A stretch of DNA of 64,000 nt from Sulfitobacter sp. DSM 110093 (GCF_022788715.1 NZ_CP085167.1:1113001-1177000); one strand, 5' to 3'; shown: positions 38,012-47,154, numbered from the stretch's first letter. The notes: generated by a model not told the origin, from the sequence alone. Numbers and translations: made by a program.

Positions 38012-38386
38012 CTAATCGCCCAGCAGATCCCAGCGGTTGCCAAAGGGGTCGCGAAAGACGGCGACCTTGCCATAGGGTTCATGACGCGGCTCTTCCTCAA
38101 ACGTCACGCCAGCCGCCGTTAATTGATCAAACGTAGCGGTGAAATCTTCGACCTTCAGAAATAACCAGACACGCCCTGCGCCTTGATTGCCGATCGCCGC
38201 TTCCTGCGTCTCGCCCTCGGCGCGGGCAAGGATAAACCCTGTCTGTGCGCCCGGTGGCGTGACGCGGACCCAACGTTTGCGGCCCTGATCTACGTCTTCG
38301 GTAAGGTCAAAACCCATAATGCCGCAGTAAAAGGCGATTGCCGGATCATAATCGGGCACGATGAGCGTAATTGCGGAAAGATACAT
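38012..38386 (-). CDS. VOC/glyoxalase-family protein
   Basis: A 124-residue protein of the vicinal oxygen chelate fold: the first strand-helix unit (ITLIVPDYDPAIAFYCGIMG) and the last (GKVAVFRDPFGNRWDLLGD) are the two halves of the fold. Members include glyoxalase I and resistance proteins; no specific activity can be assigned. It is downstream of pyc on the same strand, separated by a strong hairpin. GGAGC lies ahead of the ATG. Confidence 0.85.
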   Translation of the reverse strand: MYLSAITLIVPDYDPAIAFYCGIMGFDLTEDVDQGRKRWVRVTPPGAQTGFILARAEGETQEAAIGNQGAGRVWLFLKVEDFTATFDQLTAAGVTFEEEPRHEPYGKVAVFRDPFGNRWDLLGD

Positions 38387-38401
38387 GACAGCTCCTTTGG
38401 G

Positions 38402-38425
38402 CCGGGCGCGGCATACCGCGCCCGG
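38402..38425 (-). terminator. GC-rich hairpin between pyc and the VOC gene
   Basis: CCGGGCGCGG (38402-38411) pairs perfectly over 10 bp with CCGCGCCCGG (38416-38425), loop of four. No T run follows on the minus strand, so it may slow or partly end pyc transcripts, or protect the 3' end. Confidence 0.5.
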
Positions 38426-38432
38426 TTCTTAA

Positions 38433-41400
38433 TTACTCGAGTTCGACAAGCAGGTCTTTGGCGTCAATCTGCCCTCCGGCCTGCACATGCACCGCTTTGA
38501 CCACAGCATCACGTTCCGCATGCAGGCCCGTTTCCATTTTCATCGCCTCAATGGTCAGCAAAAGATCACCAGCGTTGATTTTTTGCCCTTCTTTCACCCC
38601 GACAGAGGCCACAACACCGGGCATCGGCGCGCCGATGTGGTTGTCATTGCCTGCTTCGGCTTTGGGCCGCTGCACGGTGGCATCTTTTACCAACCGGTTC
38701 GCCACACGGATCACCCGTGGTTGGCCGTTGAGTTCAAAGAACACTTTTACCTCGCCATCTTCTCCGGCCTCGGATTCAGCCTGAAGACGGATTTCCAAGG
38801 TCTTGCCGGGGTCGATCTCAGCCGAGATTTCAGCACCCGGTTCCATGCCATAGAAGAACGTATGCGTGGGCAGTGTCCGGACCGGGCCATAGCTGCGGTG
38901 GCGGCCCATGTAGTCGAGGAAAACCTTGGGATACATGAGATAGCCGCAGAGGTCTTCATCGTCGATCTGCATCCCGTCAAGCTGGTCTGACAGTTCCTTG
39001 CGGATGGCCTCCAGATCAACGGGTTCAAGGTGTTTGCCGGGGCGCTCGGTGTTCGGAGCCTCGCCCTTGAGCACCTTTTTCACAATGCCCGCCGGGAAGC
39101 CATTCGGCGGCTGGCCCAGATTGCCGCGCATCATGTCGATCACGCTGTCGGGGAAGGAGACGTCGACATTCGGGTCTTCGACCTGCGCACGGGTGAGACC
39201 TTGGGACACCATCATCAAGGCCATGTCGCCCACGACCTTGGAGGAGGGCGTCACTTTGACGATATCGCCGAACATCTGGTTCACATCCGCATAGGTGCGT
39301 GCCACCTCGGGCCAGCGGTCTTCCAACCCCATGGAAGCGGCCTGCGCCTTGAGGTTGGTGAATTGGCCGCCGGGCATTTCGTGCAGGTAGACTTCCGACG
39401 AAGGGGCCTGCATTCCGGTCTCGAAGGCGGCGTAATGGCCGCGGACTTCTTCCCAATAATCCGAGATTTCGCGCACGGCTTTCATGTCGATCCCGGTGTC
39501 GCGGTCGGTGTGTTGCAGGGCCGAAACCACGGTGCCCAGCGTCGCCTGCGAAGTGTTGCCCGAAAGCGCGTCCATGGCGCAATCGACAGCATCAACGCCC
39601 GCTTCGGAGGCCGCGAGGATTGTCGCGGTGGCACTGCCTGCGGTGTCATGGGTGTGGAAGTGGATCGGCAGGCCGACTTCGGATTTCAGCGCCTTGACCA
39701 GCACGCGGGCCTGAGCGGGTTTCAGCAGCCCGGCCATGTCTTTCAGGCCCAGCACATGGGCGCCAGCGGCTTTCAAATCCTTGCCCATCGTGACGTAATA
39801 CTGAAGGTCGTATTTCGCCCGGTCAGGGTCGAAAATATCACCAGTGTAGCAGATCGTGCCTTCGCAAACCTTGCCCGCCTCGACCACGGCATCCATCGCA
39901 ACGCGCATGTTTTCGACCCAGTTCAGGCTGTCAAAGACGCGGAAGACATCAACGCCGGTATTGGCGGCGGTAGAAACGAATTTCTGCACCACGTTGTCGG
40001 GGTAGTTGGTGTAGCCCACCCCGTTAGAGGCACGCAGCAGCATCTGGGTCATCACATTTGGCATTGCCGCGCGCAGATCGCGGAGGCGTTGCCATGGGCA
40101 TTCCTGCAAAAAGCGGTAAGCGACATCAAAGGTCGCCCCGCCCCAACACTCGACCGAAAAAAGCTGCGGCAGATTGGCGGCATAGGCGGGGGCCACGCGG
40201 ATCATGTCGCGGCTGCGCATACGGGTGGCAAGCAGGGATTGATGCGCGTCGCGCATGGTGGTGTCGGTGATCAGCAGTTGGCGCTGCTGGCTCATCCAAT
40301 CGGCCACAGCTTGTGGGCCTTTTTGCTCCAACAGGTTACGTGTGCCCATCTGCGGCTCGCCGCGCAGCACGGGCGGCTTGGGGTCGCGGACATGGGCGGC
40401 GGGCAGGGCGTGCCCTTTGGTTTCTGGGTGCCCGTTCACCGTGATGTCGGCGATATAGGTCAGTACCTTGGTGGCGCGGTCGCGGCGCTGTTTGAAATCG
40501 AAAAGCTCGGGCGTCTCGTCGATGAATTTGGTGGTGTATTCGTTGTTCAGAAACGTCGGGTGTTTCAGCAGGTTCTCGACAAAGGCGATGTTGGTGCTGA
40601 CCCCGCGCACCCGGAACTCGCGCAGGGCGCGGTCCATCCGGGCGATGGCCATTTCGGGCGTCGGCGCTTTGGCGGTCACCTTGGTCAGCAAGCTGTCGTA
40701 ATAGCGCGTGATGACGCCGCCCGCATAGGCGGTGCCGCCATCGAGGCGAATGCCCATGCCAGTGGCCGAACGATAAGCGGTGATGCGGCCATAGTCGGGG
40801 ATGAAATTGTTCTGAGGGTCTTCGGTGGTGACGCGGGTTTGCAGCGCGTGGCCGGTGAGGGTGATGTCCTCTTGGCGGGCCTTGCCGGTGGCCTCGGCCA
40901 GCGGTTTGCCCTCGGCGATGAGGATCTGGGCGCGAACGATGTCGATGCCGGTAACCTCTTCGGTAACGGTATGTTCGACCTGCACGCGGGGGTTCACTTC
41001 GATGAAGTAGAATTTGCCGTCGTCCATATCCATCAGGAATTCGACGGTGCCGGCACATTCATAGTTCACATGGGCGCAGATCTTGCGGCCCAATTCGCAG
41101 ATCTCGGCGCGTTGTTCCTCGCTCAGGTAAGGCGCGGGCGCGCGTTCGACGACCTTTTGATTGCGGCGCTGGACAGAGCAATCGCGCTCATAAAGGTGAT
41201 AGATTTCACCCTGTTTGTCACCCAAGATCTGCACTTCGACATGGCGGGCGCGGAGGATCATTTTCTCCAGATAGCCTTCGCCATTGCCAAAGGCCGCTTC
41301 GGCTTCACGTCGGCCCTCGCGGACTTTCTCTTCGAGTTCTTTCTCGGACATGATCGGGCGCATGCCGCGACCGCCGCCGCCCCATGAAGCTTTGAGCATC

Positions 41401-41873
41401 AGGGGATAGCCGACTTCGGCGGCTTCGGCGCGGATCGCGTCCATGTCTTCGCCCAGCACTTCGGTCGCCGGGATTACCGGAACGCCTGCCTCCATCGCAA
41501 CGCGGCGGGCCGAGGCTTTGTCGCCAAGTGCGCGCATGGTTTCGGCGCGCGGGCCGATGAAGGTAATGCCATTGTTCACGCAAGCATCGACGAATTCGGG
41601 GTTTTCCGACAGAAGGCCATAGCCCGGATGGATCGCATCAGCGCCGGAGGCTTTGGCGACGCGGATCATTTCATCAATGCTGAGATATGCCGCGACGGGG
41701 CCTAAACCCTCGCCGATGCGATAGGCCTCATCCGCCTTGAACCGGTGCAGGCCAAGCTTGTCTTCCTCGGCATAGACCGCGACCGTTTTCTTGCCCATCT
41801 CATTAGCGGCGCGCATGATGCGGATCGCAATCTCACCGCGGTTGGCGATCAGGATCTTTTTGAAATCGGTCAC
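38433..41873 (-). CDS. pyc: Pyruvate carboxylase
   Basis: A 1146-residue single-chain biotin enzyme that makes oxaloacetate from pyruvate, bicarbonate and ATP, refilling the citric acid cycle. Domains in order: biotin carboxylase (about 1-470; EEDKLGLHRFKADEAY and GGGGRGMR glycine loop, ERDCSVQRRNQKVVE), carboxyltransferase (about 540-820; TTMRDAHQSLLATRMR, VECWGGATFDVAYRF and FHTHDTAGSA), and the biotin carboxyl carrier with the lysine in EAMKMETG near the C terminus. Length and domain order match the alphaproteobacterial enzyme. It is preceded by a TGTGACA-N5-TGTCACA dyad and lies next to an alpha-hydroxyacid dehydrogenase. Confidence 0.97.
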   Translation of the reverse strand: MTDFKKILIANRGEIAIRIMRAANEMGKKTVAVYAEEDKLGLHRFKADEAYRIGEGLGPVAAYLSIDEMIRVAKASGADAIHPGYGLLSENPEFVDACVNNGITFIGPRAETMRALGDKASARRVAMEAGVPVIPATEVLGEDMDAIRAEAAEVGYPLMLKASWGGGGRGMRPIMSEKELEEKVREGRREAEAAFGNGEGYLEKMILRARHVEVQILGDKQGEIYHLYERDCSVQRRNQKVVERAPAPYLSEEQRAEICELGRKICAHVNYECAGTVEFLMDMDDGKFYFIEVNPRVQVEHTVTEEVTGIDIVRAQILIAEGKPLAEATGKARQEDITLTGHALQTRVTTEDPQNNFIPDYGRITAYRSATGMGIRLDGGTAYAGGVITRYYDSLLTKVTAKAPTPEMAIARMDRALREFRVRGVSTNIAFVENLLKHPTFLNNEYTTKFIDETPELFDFKQRRDRATKVLTYIADITVNGHPETKGHALPAAHVRDPKPPVLRGEPQMGTRNLLEQKGPQAVADWMSQQRQLLITDTTMRDAHQSLLATRMRSRDMIRVAPAYAANLPQLFSVECWGGATFDVAYRFLQECPWQRLRDLRAAMPNVMTQMLLRASNGVGYTNYPDNVVQKFVSTAANTGVDVFRVFDSLNWVENMRVAMDAVVEAGKVCEGTICYTGDIFDPDRAKYDLQYYVTMGKDLKAAGAHVLGLKDMAGLLKPAQARVLVKALKSEVGLPIHFHTHDTAGSATATILAASEAGVDAVDCAMDALSGNTSQATLGTVVSALQHTDRDTGIDMKAVREISDYWEEVRGHYAAFETGMQAPSSEVYLHEMPGGQFTNLKAQAASMGLEDRWPEVARTYADVNQMFGDIVKVTPSSKVVGDMALMMVSQGLTRAQVEDPNVDVSFPDSVIDMMRGNLGQPPNGFPAGIVKKVLKGEAPNTERPGKHLEPVDLEAIRKELSDQLDGMQIDDEDLCGYLMYPKVFLDYMGRHRSYGPVRTLPTHTFFYGMEPGAEISAEIDPGKTLEIRLQAESEAGEDGEVKVFFELNGQPRVIRVANRLVKDATVQRPKAEAGNDNHIGAPMPGVVASVGVKEGQKINAGDLLLTIEAMKMETGLHAERDAVVKAVHVQAGGQIDAKDLLVELE

Positions 41874-41937
41874 TGGTTAGTCTCCCCTGCTGGATTTGGA
41901 GGCAGCTTAGGGATGCTGCGGTGCAGCGCAAGAGGGC

Positions 41938-41956
41938 TGTGACAGTCTTTGTCACA
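41938..41956. promoter_or_regulatory. Inverted repeat upstream of pyc
   Basis: TGTGACA (41938-41944) and TGTCACA (41950-41956) form a perfect 7-bp dyad with a 5-bp spacer, 65 bp upstream of the pyc start. It could be an operator for pyc or a hairpin ending the lldD-like transcript. The protein that binds is unknown. Confidence 0.35.
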
Positions 41957-41974
41957 TTTCTGTAAGCAAACCGA

Positions 41975-43123
41975 TTAAAGCGGCGATAAGTCGAAGGGCT
42001 GCGGCAGGTCGCGCAAGTTCCGGGCTCCAAGTTGCCCCATATTAGCGATCAGGTCGCGTGAGAGCAGGTCGATCAGGTGATCAACACCGCGTGGCCCGAG
42101 GGCGGCGAGCGCGAAATGGAACGCCCGGCCCAGCATCACAAAATCCGCACCAAGCGCAAAGGCGCGCAAAATGTCGAGCCCTGATTCCACACCGCTGTCA
42201 AAGATCACCGGCAGTTTCGTGGCCGCGCGGATGGCAGGTAGGACTTCGGCACTGGCGGGGGCGGCATCGAACTGACGGCCTGAATGGTTGGATACCCAGA
42301 TCGCATCGGCCCCGGCTTTTTCCAAAGCTGTCGCATCTTCGGGGCGCAGAACGCCTTTAATAACTAAAGGGCCGTCCCAGTGATCGCGCAGCCAATGCAG
42401 GTACTCCCAATCCGGCGCGGTGCGCAGCAGATAACCTACATGAGCGGTCGGTGGCAGGTTCGCGGTGGCGGTGCCTTGGGTATATTTATCGAGCATTTTC
42501 ATGTGCGGCAGGCCACGGCGGGCCATGCCCATTGCCCATGCGGGCCGCATCGCCACCTGTGCCATCAGCCGCGGGGTAAGCTTTGGTGGGCTGGTCAGAC
42601 CAGAGCGGGTTTGCCGTTCGCGGCGCGAGGCGACAGGCACATCAACGGTGAGAACCAGCGTTGTAAAACCTGCGGCCTTGGCGCGGGCCAGCATATCGGT
42701 GCGAATCTCAGGGTCGCGCGGTGGGTAGAGTTGGAACCAGCCATGATCACCCAAATGGGGTGCGACGTCTTCCGGGCTGGTCGCCGCCACGGTGGAGAGG
42801 CCAAAGGGGATGCCGGCCCGGTCCGCCGCACGGGCAAGGTGGGCTTCGGCATCCGGCCAAATCAGGCCCGACATACCCAAAGGGGACATGCCAAAGGGTA
42901 GCGGGAGTTTCTGCCCCAGAAGGTCAACGTTCAGGTCGGGGGTAAATTCACCATGCAGCACCGAAGGCATAAGCCCGACGCGATCCAATGCGGCGCGATT
43001 GCGGTGTTTGGTCGCCTCAGTTCCGGTCGCGGAATCAAGATATTCCCAAACAAATTTGGGCAGGCGCGACTGGGCGCGACGGCGGAGGTCTGAAAGGGCG
43101 GGGTAGGTTGCATGTAAGTCCAT
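41975..43123 (-). CDS. FMN-dependent alpha-hydroxyacid dehydrogenase (L-lactate dehydrogenase type)
   Basis: A 382-residue TIM-barrel flavoprotein of the LldD/glycolate oxidase family. FMN and substrate residues are visible: LPFGMSPLGMSGLIWPDAE, FQLYPPRDPEI, LTVDVPVASRRERQTRSGL (substrate Arg region), the lysine in GPLVIKGVL, and the catalytic His-Gly-Arg set in WVSNHSGRQFD, then FDSGVESGLDILRA and VMLGRAFHFALAALG. It oxidises L-lactate or a similar 2-hydroxy acid to a 2-oxoacid. Proximity to pyc suggests lactate to pyruvate to oxaloacetate, which is an inference. Confidence 0.87.
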   Translation of the reverse strand: MDLHATYPALSDLRRRAQSRLPKFVWEYLDSATGTEATKHRNRAALDRVGLMPSVLHGEFTPDLNVDLLGQKLPLPFGMSPLGMSGLIWPDAEAHLARAADRAGIPFGLSTVAATSPEDVAPHLGDHGWFQLYPPRDPEIRTDMLARAKAAGFTTLVLTVDVPVASRRERQTRSGLTSPPKLTPRLMAQVAMRPAWAMGMARRGLPHMKMLDKYTQGTATANLPPTAHVGYLLRTAPDWEYLHWLRDHWDGPLVIKGVLRPEDATALEKAGADAIWVSNHSGRQFDAAPASAEVLPAIRAATKLPVIFDSGVESGLDILRAFALGADFVMLGRAFHFALAALGPRGVDHLIDLLSRDLIANMGQLGARNLRDLPQPFDLSPL

Positions 43124-43266
43124 GGCGGCATTTGCGCCAACGGGCTACGGATTGTCCAGATGAAGAAAATGCGTCGATCCTGTTCACCTGCCAGGCTGCT
43201 GCCTAGGAGGTTAAGGGGCCGGAAATGACGCCTCTATCGAACGCTCACGACGCCGCTTGGCGGCTG

Positions 43267-44034
43267 TCAAAAGACCGACCGGGCAAGCGGCGAGGCCGCG
43301 CTTGTTTTGCTGGCTGGCGGCGTTGGCAGGTTATCGGCCATATCCACAAGAGCTGCGATGGCGGCTTCGATCTCGTCGCCTTCTTGGGTATCTGCACTGT
43401 CCACGTCGATCAGGTGCACCGTCGGATTGGCATCTGCCTCCAAACGTTCCTGCGCGATCGAGCGTAGCTCTTGCATGGTGCTGTCGATGGCGCGGCAAAG
43501 CCCCGCAAGCATCCCAGCAGACCCCGTAAGTTTCGCAGGATCAATCAGTCCTTTCTCAGCGGCGTCTAGTACCGTGGAGATTTGTTCAAGTTTAAAGGAA
43601 GATGTCGCCGCGAAATAGCGCACATCCTCAAAGGCGAGGGTGTCGCGGTTGTCACGCTGCACCCGCTCTACAACGATTGCACTGCCCACCACCCGGTCTA
43701 TGCCACGGTCCGACTGCACATAATGCAACGTGGTATCCCAGATCAGCGGGCCACGGGGCATATGTAACATTTCACGATAGCGAATTTGGCCCGCCTTAGA
43801 GACACAGCGCGCATAGCGTTCGTTGACCGCTTCAGCCTCATCTTCAGGCATTATGGCGTGAAGGGGGCGTTTGATCACCTCTGCCATCACCATCCCGCTA
43901 TTGGCTTCGTGGGCCCTATTAAGTGCAAGAAGTTCGAAATGCCCATTATCGTTGTTCAACTCAGCAATGAACATTGGCAGTTTGAACCGGTCAATCTCTC
44001 GGCGCAGGACCGAAGTATCTTCGTTTCTAAACAT
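43267..44034 (-). CDS. Single-PAS-domain protein, unknown function
   Basis: A 255-residue cytosolic protein. Residues about 10-120 form a PAS-like domain (FKLPMFIAELNNDNGHFELL, then KRPLHAIMPEDEAEAVNERY and VGSAIVVER). The C-terminal half is mostly helical and acidic (for example DVDSADTQEGDEIEAAIAAL). No histidine kinase, GGDEF or DNA-binding domain follows, so it is probably a sensor that acts by protein contact. A strong ribosome-binding site (AAAGGAGAGG) fixes the start at 44034. Divergent from the helicase gene. Confidence 0.72.
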   Translation of the reverse strand: MFRNEDTSVLRREIDRFKLPMFIAELNNDNGHFELLALNRAHEANSGMVMAEVIKRPLHAIMPEDEAEAVNERYARCVSKAGQIRYREMLHMPRGPLIWDTTLHYVQSDRGIDRVVGSAIVVERVQRDNRDTLAFEDVRYFAATSSFKLEQISTVLDAAEKGLIDPAKLTGSAGMLAGLCRAIDSTMQELRSIAQERLEADANPTVHLIDVDSADTQEGDEIEAAIAALVDMADNLPTPPASKTSAASPLARSVF

Positions 44035-44184
44035 GAGCGGTTCCTCTCCTTTGTCGTTATTCTGCCACATTGACGCCAAAGCATTATCAACGGGTAAAGA
44101 TTTTCAACGCATTTTATCTTCACCTGTCTTTACGCCGCCGCGGTCTGCCGTAGCGTAAATTCGCTAACTCAAAATTGAGTCAAA

Positions 44185-44199
44185 GAACATTTGCGGAAC
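44185..44199. promoter_or_regulatory. LexA box (alphaproteobacterial type)
   Basis: GAAC (44185-44188), 7 bp, GAAC (44196-44199) is a direct repeat exactly matching the GTTC-N7-GTTC SOS box of Rhodobacter and other alphaproteobacteria in reverse orientation. It lies 40 bp before the UvrD/PcrA start. A second inverted repeat, ACTCAA-N2-TTGAGT, is at 44167-44180. The helicase is expected to be SOS-inducible. Confidence 0.65.
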
Positions 44200-44239
44200 G
44201 TCTCTTTATCTCGTACCCCGGACGCGCTAGATTGTTGGC

Positions 44240-46657
44240 ATGAGTGATTTTGACGAAATGGATGCCTTTGAAGGTGCATCATTGTCCGCCCGCGCGATGG
44301 CTGCGCGCCCGCAGCCTTATCTGGAGGGGTTGAACCCTGCCCAGCGTGCTGCGGTAGAGACAATGGACGGCCCCGTATTGATGCTCGCAGGGGCGGGCAC
44401 CGGCAAGACACGGGCGTTGACTGCCCGAATCGTTCATTTGTTGAATACGGGGCGGGCACGGCCGAATGAGGTTTTGGCGGTCACCTTTACCAATAAGGCC
44501 GCGCGGGAGATGAAGAACCGCGTTGGTCAGATGCTGGGCCAACAGGTTGAGGGGATGCCGTGGCTTGGCACGTTCCATGCGATCTGCGTCAAGCTGCTGC
44601 GGCGTCACGCGGAACTGGTCGGGCTGAAAAGCAATTTCACGATCCTTGATACGGATGATCAATTGCGTTTGCTAAAGCAACTGGTCGCCGCCGAAGGGAT
44701 CGACGACAAGCGCTGGCCTGCGCGAATGTTGGCCGGGATCATTGACGGCTGGAAGAATCGCGCGCTGACCCCGGACAAGATCCCGAGCGCGGATGCTGGC
44801 GCTTACAATCACCGCGGACCAGAGATTTATGCGCAATATCAACGCCGTCTGGTCGAATTGAACGCTACCGATTTCGGCGATCTGCTGCTGCATATGGTGA
44901 CGATTTTCCAAGCGCATCCGGATGTGTTGGCGCAGTATCAGCGCTGGTTCAAATACATCCTCGTCGATGAGTATCAGGATACCAACGTGGCCCAATACCT
45001 GTGGCTGCGGCTGCTAGCGCAGGGGCACAAGAACATCTGCTGCGTGGGCGACGACGACCAGTCGATTTATGGCTGGCGCGGGGCCGAAGTGGGCAATATC
45101 CTGCGGTTTGAGACGGATTTCCCCGGCTCGCATGTGGTCAAGCTTGAGCAAAATTACCGCTCGACCCCACATATTCTCGCGGCGGCTTCGGGTGTGATTG
45201 CGGGCAATGAAGGGCGTTTGGGCAAAACGCTCTGGACCGAGGAAACCGAGGGAGAAAAGGTTCGCCTTATCGGCCATTGGGATGGTGAAGAAGAAGCTCG
45301 CTGGATCGGGGATGAAATCGAATCCGCGCAGCGCGGCACGCGGGGGCTGAGCCCTTTTTCGCTCGACGATATGGCAATTCTGGTCCGGGCGAGCCATCAG
45401 ATGCGCGCTTTTGAGGACCGTTTCCTGACCATCGGCTTGCCCTACAAGGTGATCGGAGGCCCGCGCTTTTACGAGCGTTTGGAGATTCGCGATGCTATGG
45501 CCTATTTCCGCGTGGTCACCAGCCCTGACGATGATCTGGCTTTTGAGCGGATCGTAAACACGCCGAAACGCGGTTTGGGTGAAAAAGCGCAGCAGAAAAT
45601 TCAGCGCACCGCACGCGCTCACGGGGTGAACCTTGTCGAGGGTGCGCGGATCCTTTTGGCGCATGATGGGATCGGCGGCAAAGGGGCGGCGCAGTTGCGG
45701 CTGCTGATTGACGGGATCGACCGTTGGTCATCGATCCTGCGCGGTCCACGGATTGAAATCAGCGAAGATGATAACGTGCTGGATGACGGGATTGCCCCGT
45801 TGCGGGTGGATTACGGCCCGCCCGAAGTGTCGCATGTAGAACTGGCCGAGATGATTCTCGACGAAAGCGGCTATACCGGGATGTGGCAGAACGACAAAAC
45901 GCCCGAGGCACCGGGACGTTTGGAAAACCTCAAGGAACTGGTCAAGGCGCTGGAAGGGTTTGAAAATCTGCAAGGTTTCCTCGAACACGTCAGCTTGATC
46001 ATGGATAATGAGCAGGAGGGCGATGGCGAGAAGGTCTCGATCATGACGCTCCATGCGGCCAAAGGGTTGGAATTCCCCATGGTTTTCCTGCCCGGCTGGG
46101 AAGACGGATTGTTCCCCTCGCAACGCTCAATGGACGAAAGCGGGATCAAGGGCTTGGAGGAAGAGCGGCGGTTGGCCTACGTCGGCATCACCCGCGCCGA
46201 GCAGATTTGCACCATCTCCTTTGCCGCCAATCGCCGGGTATTCGGCCAGTGGCAAAACGCGATGCCTTCGCGCTTTGTTGATGAACTGCCCGAAGAGCAT
46301 GTGGATGTGCTGACCCCGCCGGGACTTTACGGCGGTGGGTTTGGGGCTGCCATGCCGCAGTCTGACCTGCATGACCGTGCGGCAAGTTCGAATGTCTATA
46401 ACTCTCCGGGGTGGAAACGCCTGCAATCGCGCAGCGGCGCGCGGGGCACCAGCCAGCCGCGCGAAAGCCGCAACGTCACGATCGACATGCAAGCGGTCGC
46501 CGCCTTTGAAATGGGCGAGCGTGTTTTCCACGATAAATTCGGCTATGGCGAGGTGATCGGTATGGAGGGCGACAAGATGGAAGTCGCTTTCGAAAAGGCC
46601 GGAACCAAGAAGGTCGTGTCGCGGTTCTTGACCGGCGGGAAAGACGTGCCCTTCTAA
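44240..46657 (+). CDS. uvrD: UvrD/PcrA-type ATP-dependent DNA helicase
   Basis: An 805-residue superfamily 1 helicase of the UvrD/PcrA/Rep group, with roles in repair and in removing recombination intermediates. Motifs in order: Q motif LNPAQRAAVE, Walker A LAGAGTGKTRALTARI, motif Ia FTNKAAREMKNRV, motif II ILVDEYQDTN, motif III GDDDQSIYGWRGA, motif IV region NYRSTPHILA, motif V LHAAKGLEFPMVFLPG and motif VI AYVGITRAEQ. The C-terminal tail (about 700-805) ends with a Tudor-like segment FGYGEVIGMEGDKMEVAFEKAG, common in PcrA. A LexA box precedes the start at 44240. Confidence 0.95.
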   Translation: MSDFDEMDAFEGASLSARAMAARPQPYLEGLNPAQRAAVETMDGPVLMLAGAGTGKTRALTARIVHLLNTGRARPNEVLAVTFTNKAAREMKNRVGQMLGQQVEGMPWLGTFHAICVKLLRRHAELVGLKSNFTILDTDDQLRLLKQLVAAEGIDDKRWPARMLAGIIDGWKNRALTPDKIPSADAGAYNHRGPEIYAQYQRRLVELNATDFGDLLLHMVTIFQAHPDVLAQYQRWFKYILVDEYQDTNVAQYLWLRLLAQGHKNICCVGDDDQSIYGWRGAEVGNILRFETDFPGSHVVKLEQNYRSTPHILAAASGVIAGNEGRLGKTLWTEETEGEKVRLIGHWDGEEEARWIGDEIESAQRGTRGLSPFSLDDMAILVRASHQMRAFEDRFLTIGLPYKVIGGPRFYERLEIRDAMAYFRVVTSPDDDLAFERIVNTPKRGLGEKAQQKIQRTARAHGVNLVEGARILLAHDGIGGKGAAQLRLLIDGIDRWSSILRGPRIEISEDDNVLDDGIAPLRVDYGPPEVSHVELAEMILDESGYTGMWQNDKTPEAPGRLENLKELVKALEGFENLQGFLEHVSLIMDNEQEGDGEKVSIMTLHAAKGLEFPMVFLPGWEDGLFPSQRSMDESGIKGLEEERRLAYVGITRAEQICTISFAANRRVFGQWQNAMPSRFVDELPEEHVDVLTPPGLYGGGFGAAMPQSDLHDRAASSNVYNSPGWKRLQSRSGARGTSQPRESRNVTIDMQAVAAFEMGERVFHDKFGYGEVIGMEGDKMEVAFEKAGTKKVVSRFLTGGKDVPF

Positions 46658-46719
46658 GGCTGTCTTGCTGCCTATCCGTGGCTGAAAAATACCTTTTAAA
46701 CAGCATCTTACATACAAAA

Positions 46720-46877
46720 ACGACGGCACCTTGGGAGGAAGGTGCCGCCGTTTCTATGTCGGCCCGAAGCGTCGAGGGAGGGTCGGCTTCGGGTCTCCTT
46801 GCGGGGTCCGCCTCATCAGGGAGGAGGAAAGTGACGCGCACCCCGGCTTTCAGACGGCAGAACAGGGAGGGGTTCTG
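46720..46877 (-). ncRNA. Array B: four CCTCCC-loop hairpins, CcsR-like, with terminator
   Basis: Read on the minus strand, just after the DUF1127 gene: B1 (46858-46877) CAGAAC/GTTCTG, loop CCCTCCCT; B2 (46802-46845) inner CGTCA/TGATG around CTTTCCTCCTCCC and an outer CGGGGT/ACCCCG stem; B3 (46763-46793) CCCGAAGC/GCTTCGGG with CCCTCCC in the loop; B4 (46720-46751) a 13-bp stem with loop CCTCCC followed by TTTTT, an intrinsic terminator. G-U pairs in B2 and B4 favour the minus strand as the RNA. The order DUF1127 gene then CCUCC-loop hairpins matches CcsR1-4 of R. sphaeroides, stress-induced small RNAs cut from the DUF1127 transcript. Confidence 0.75.
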
Positions 46878-46898
46878 ACGTCCGATCTCTATCTCGGC

Positions 46899-47111
46899 TC
46901 AGCCGCGGGAAGATTCCCATGCGACGCGGCGCAGTTCGGAACGGCTCAGACCAAGGTCTGCCAGTTCGCGGTTGCTCAACGCGCTCAGGCCGTCGAAAGT
47001 TTCACGGTACAGGCGATGCTGTTTGTAGCGGGTTGCAAGACCTTCGAATGCGCCGCCGATACGGGCGAATACGGAAGTTGTGTTTGCGGTTGTTGTGTTC
47101 ATGTAAGCCAT
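46899..47111 (-). CDS. DUF1127 small protein (second copy, CcaF1-like)
   Basis: A 70-residue basic protein. The DUF1127 motif fills the C-terminal half: YRETFDGLSALSNRELADLG followed by LSRSELRRVAW. In R. sphaeroides the DUF1127 protein CcaF1 is encoded directly upstream of the CcsR small RNAs, binds RNA and affects their maturation and RNA turnover; this gene has the same position and size. The ATG at 47111 follows AAAGAGG; a second ATG at 47102 is possible. The RNA array B lies 21 bp downstream on the same strand and should be on the same transcript. A second hairpin array lies upstream. Confidence 0.85.
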   Translation of the reverse strand: MAYMNTTTANTTSVFARIGGAFEGLATRYKQHRLYRETFDGLSALSNRELADLGLSRSELRRVAWESSRG

Positions 47112-47154
47112 TTCGGCGCCTCTTTTTTCATCGGTTAATCATCTCGTTGCGTGC

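Noticed and set aside
39030..41387. Very long plus-strand open frame (785 codons) antisense to pyc
   Set aside because: High GC makes antisense frames stay open. The minus-strand frame is pyruvate carboxylase with all motifs, so this one is a shadow. The same reasoning removes the long antisense frames over the PPDK-like gene (20476-22641) and murE/murF (55100-57466).
41938..41956. CRP site in the TGTGA...TCACA dyad
   Set aside because: The spacing between TGTGA and TCACA is 9 bp, not the 6 bp of CRP sites.
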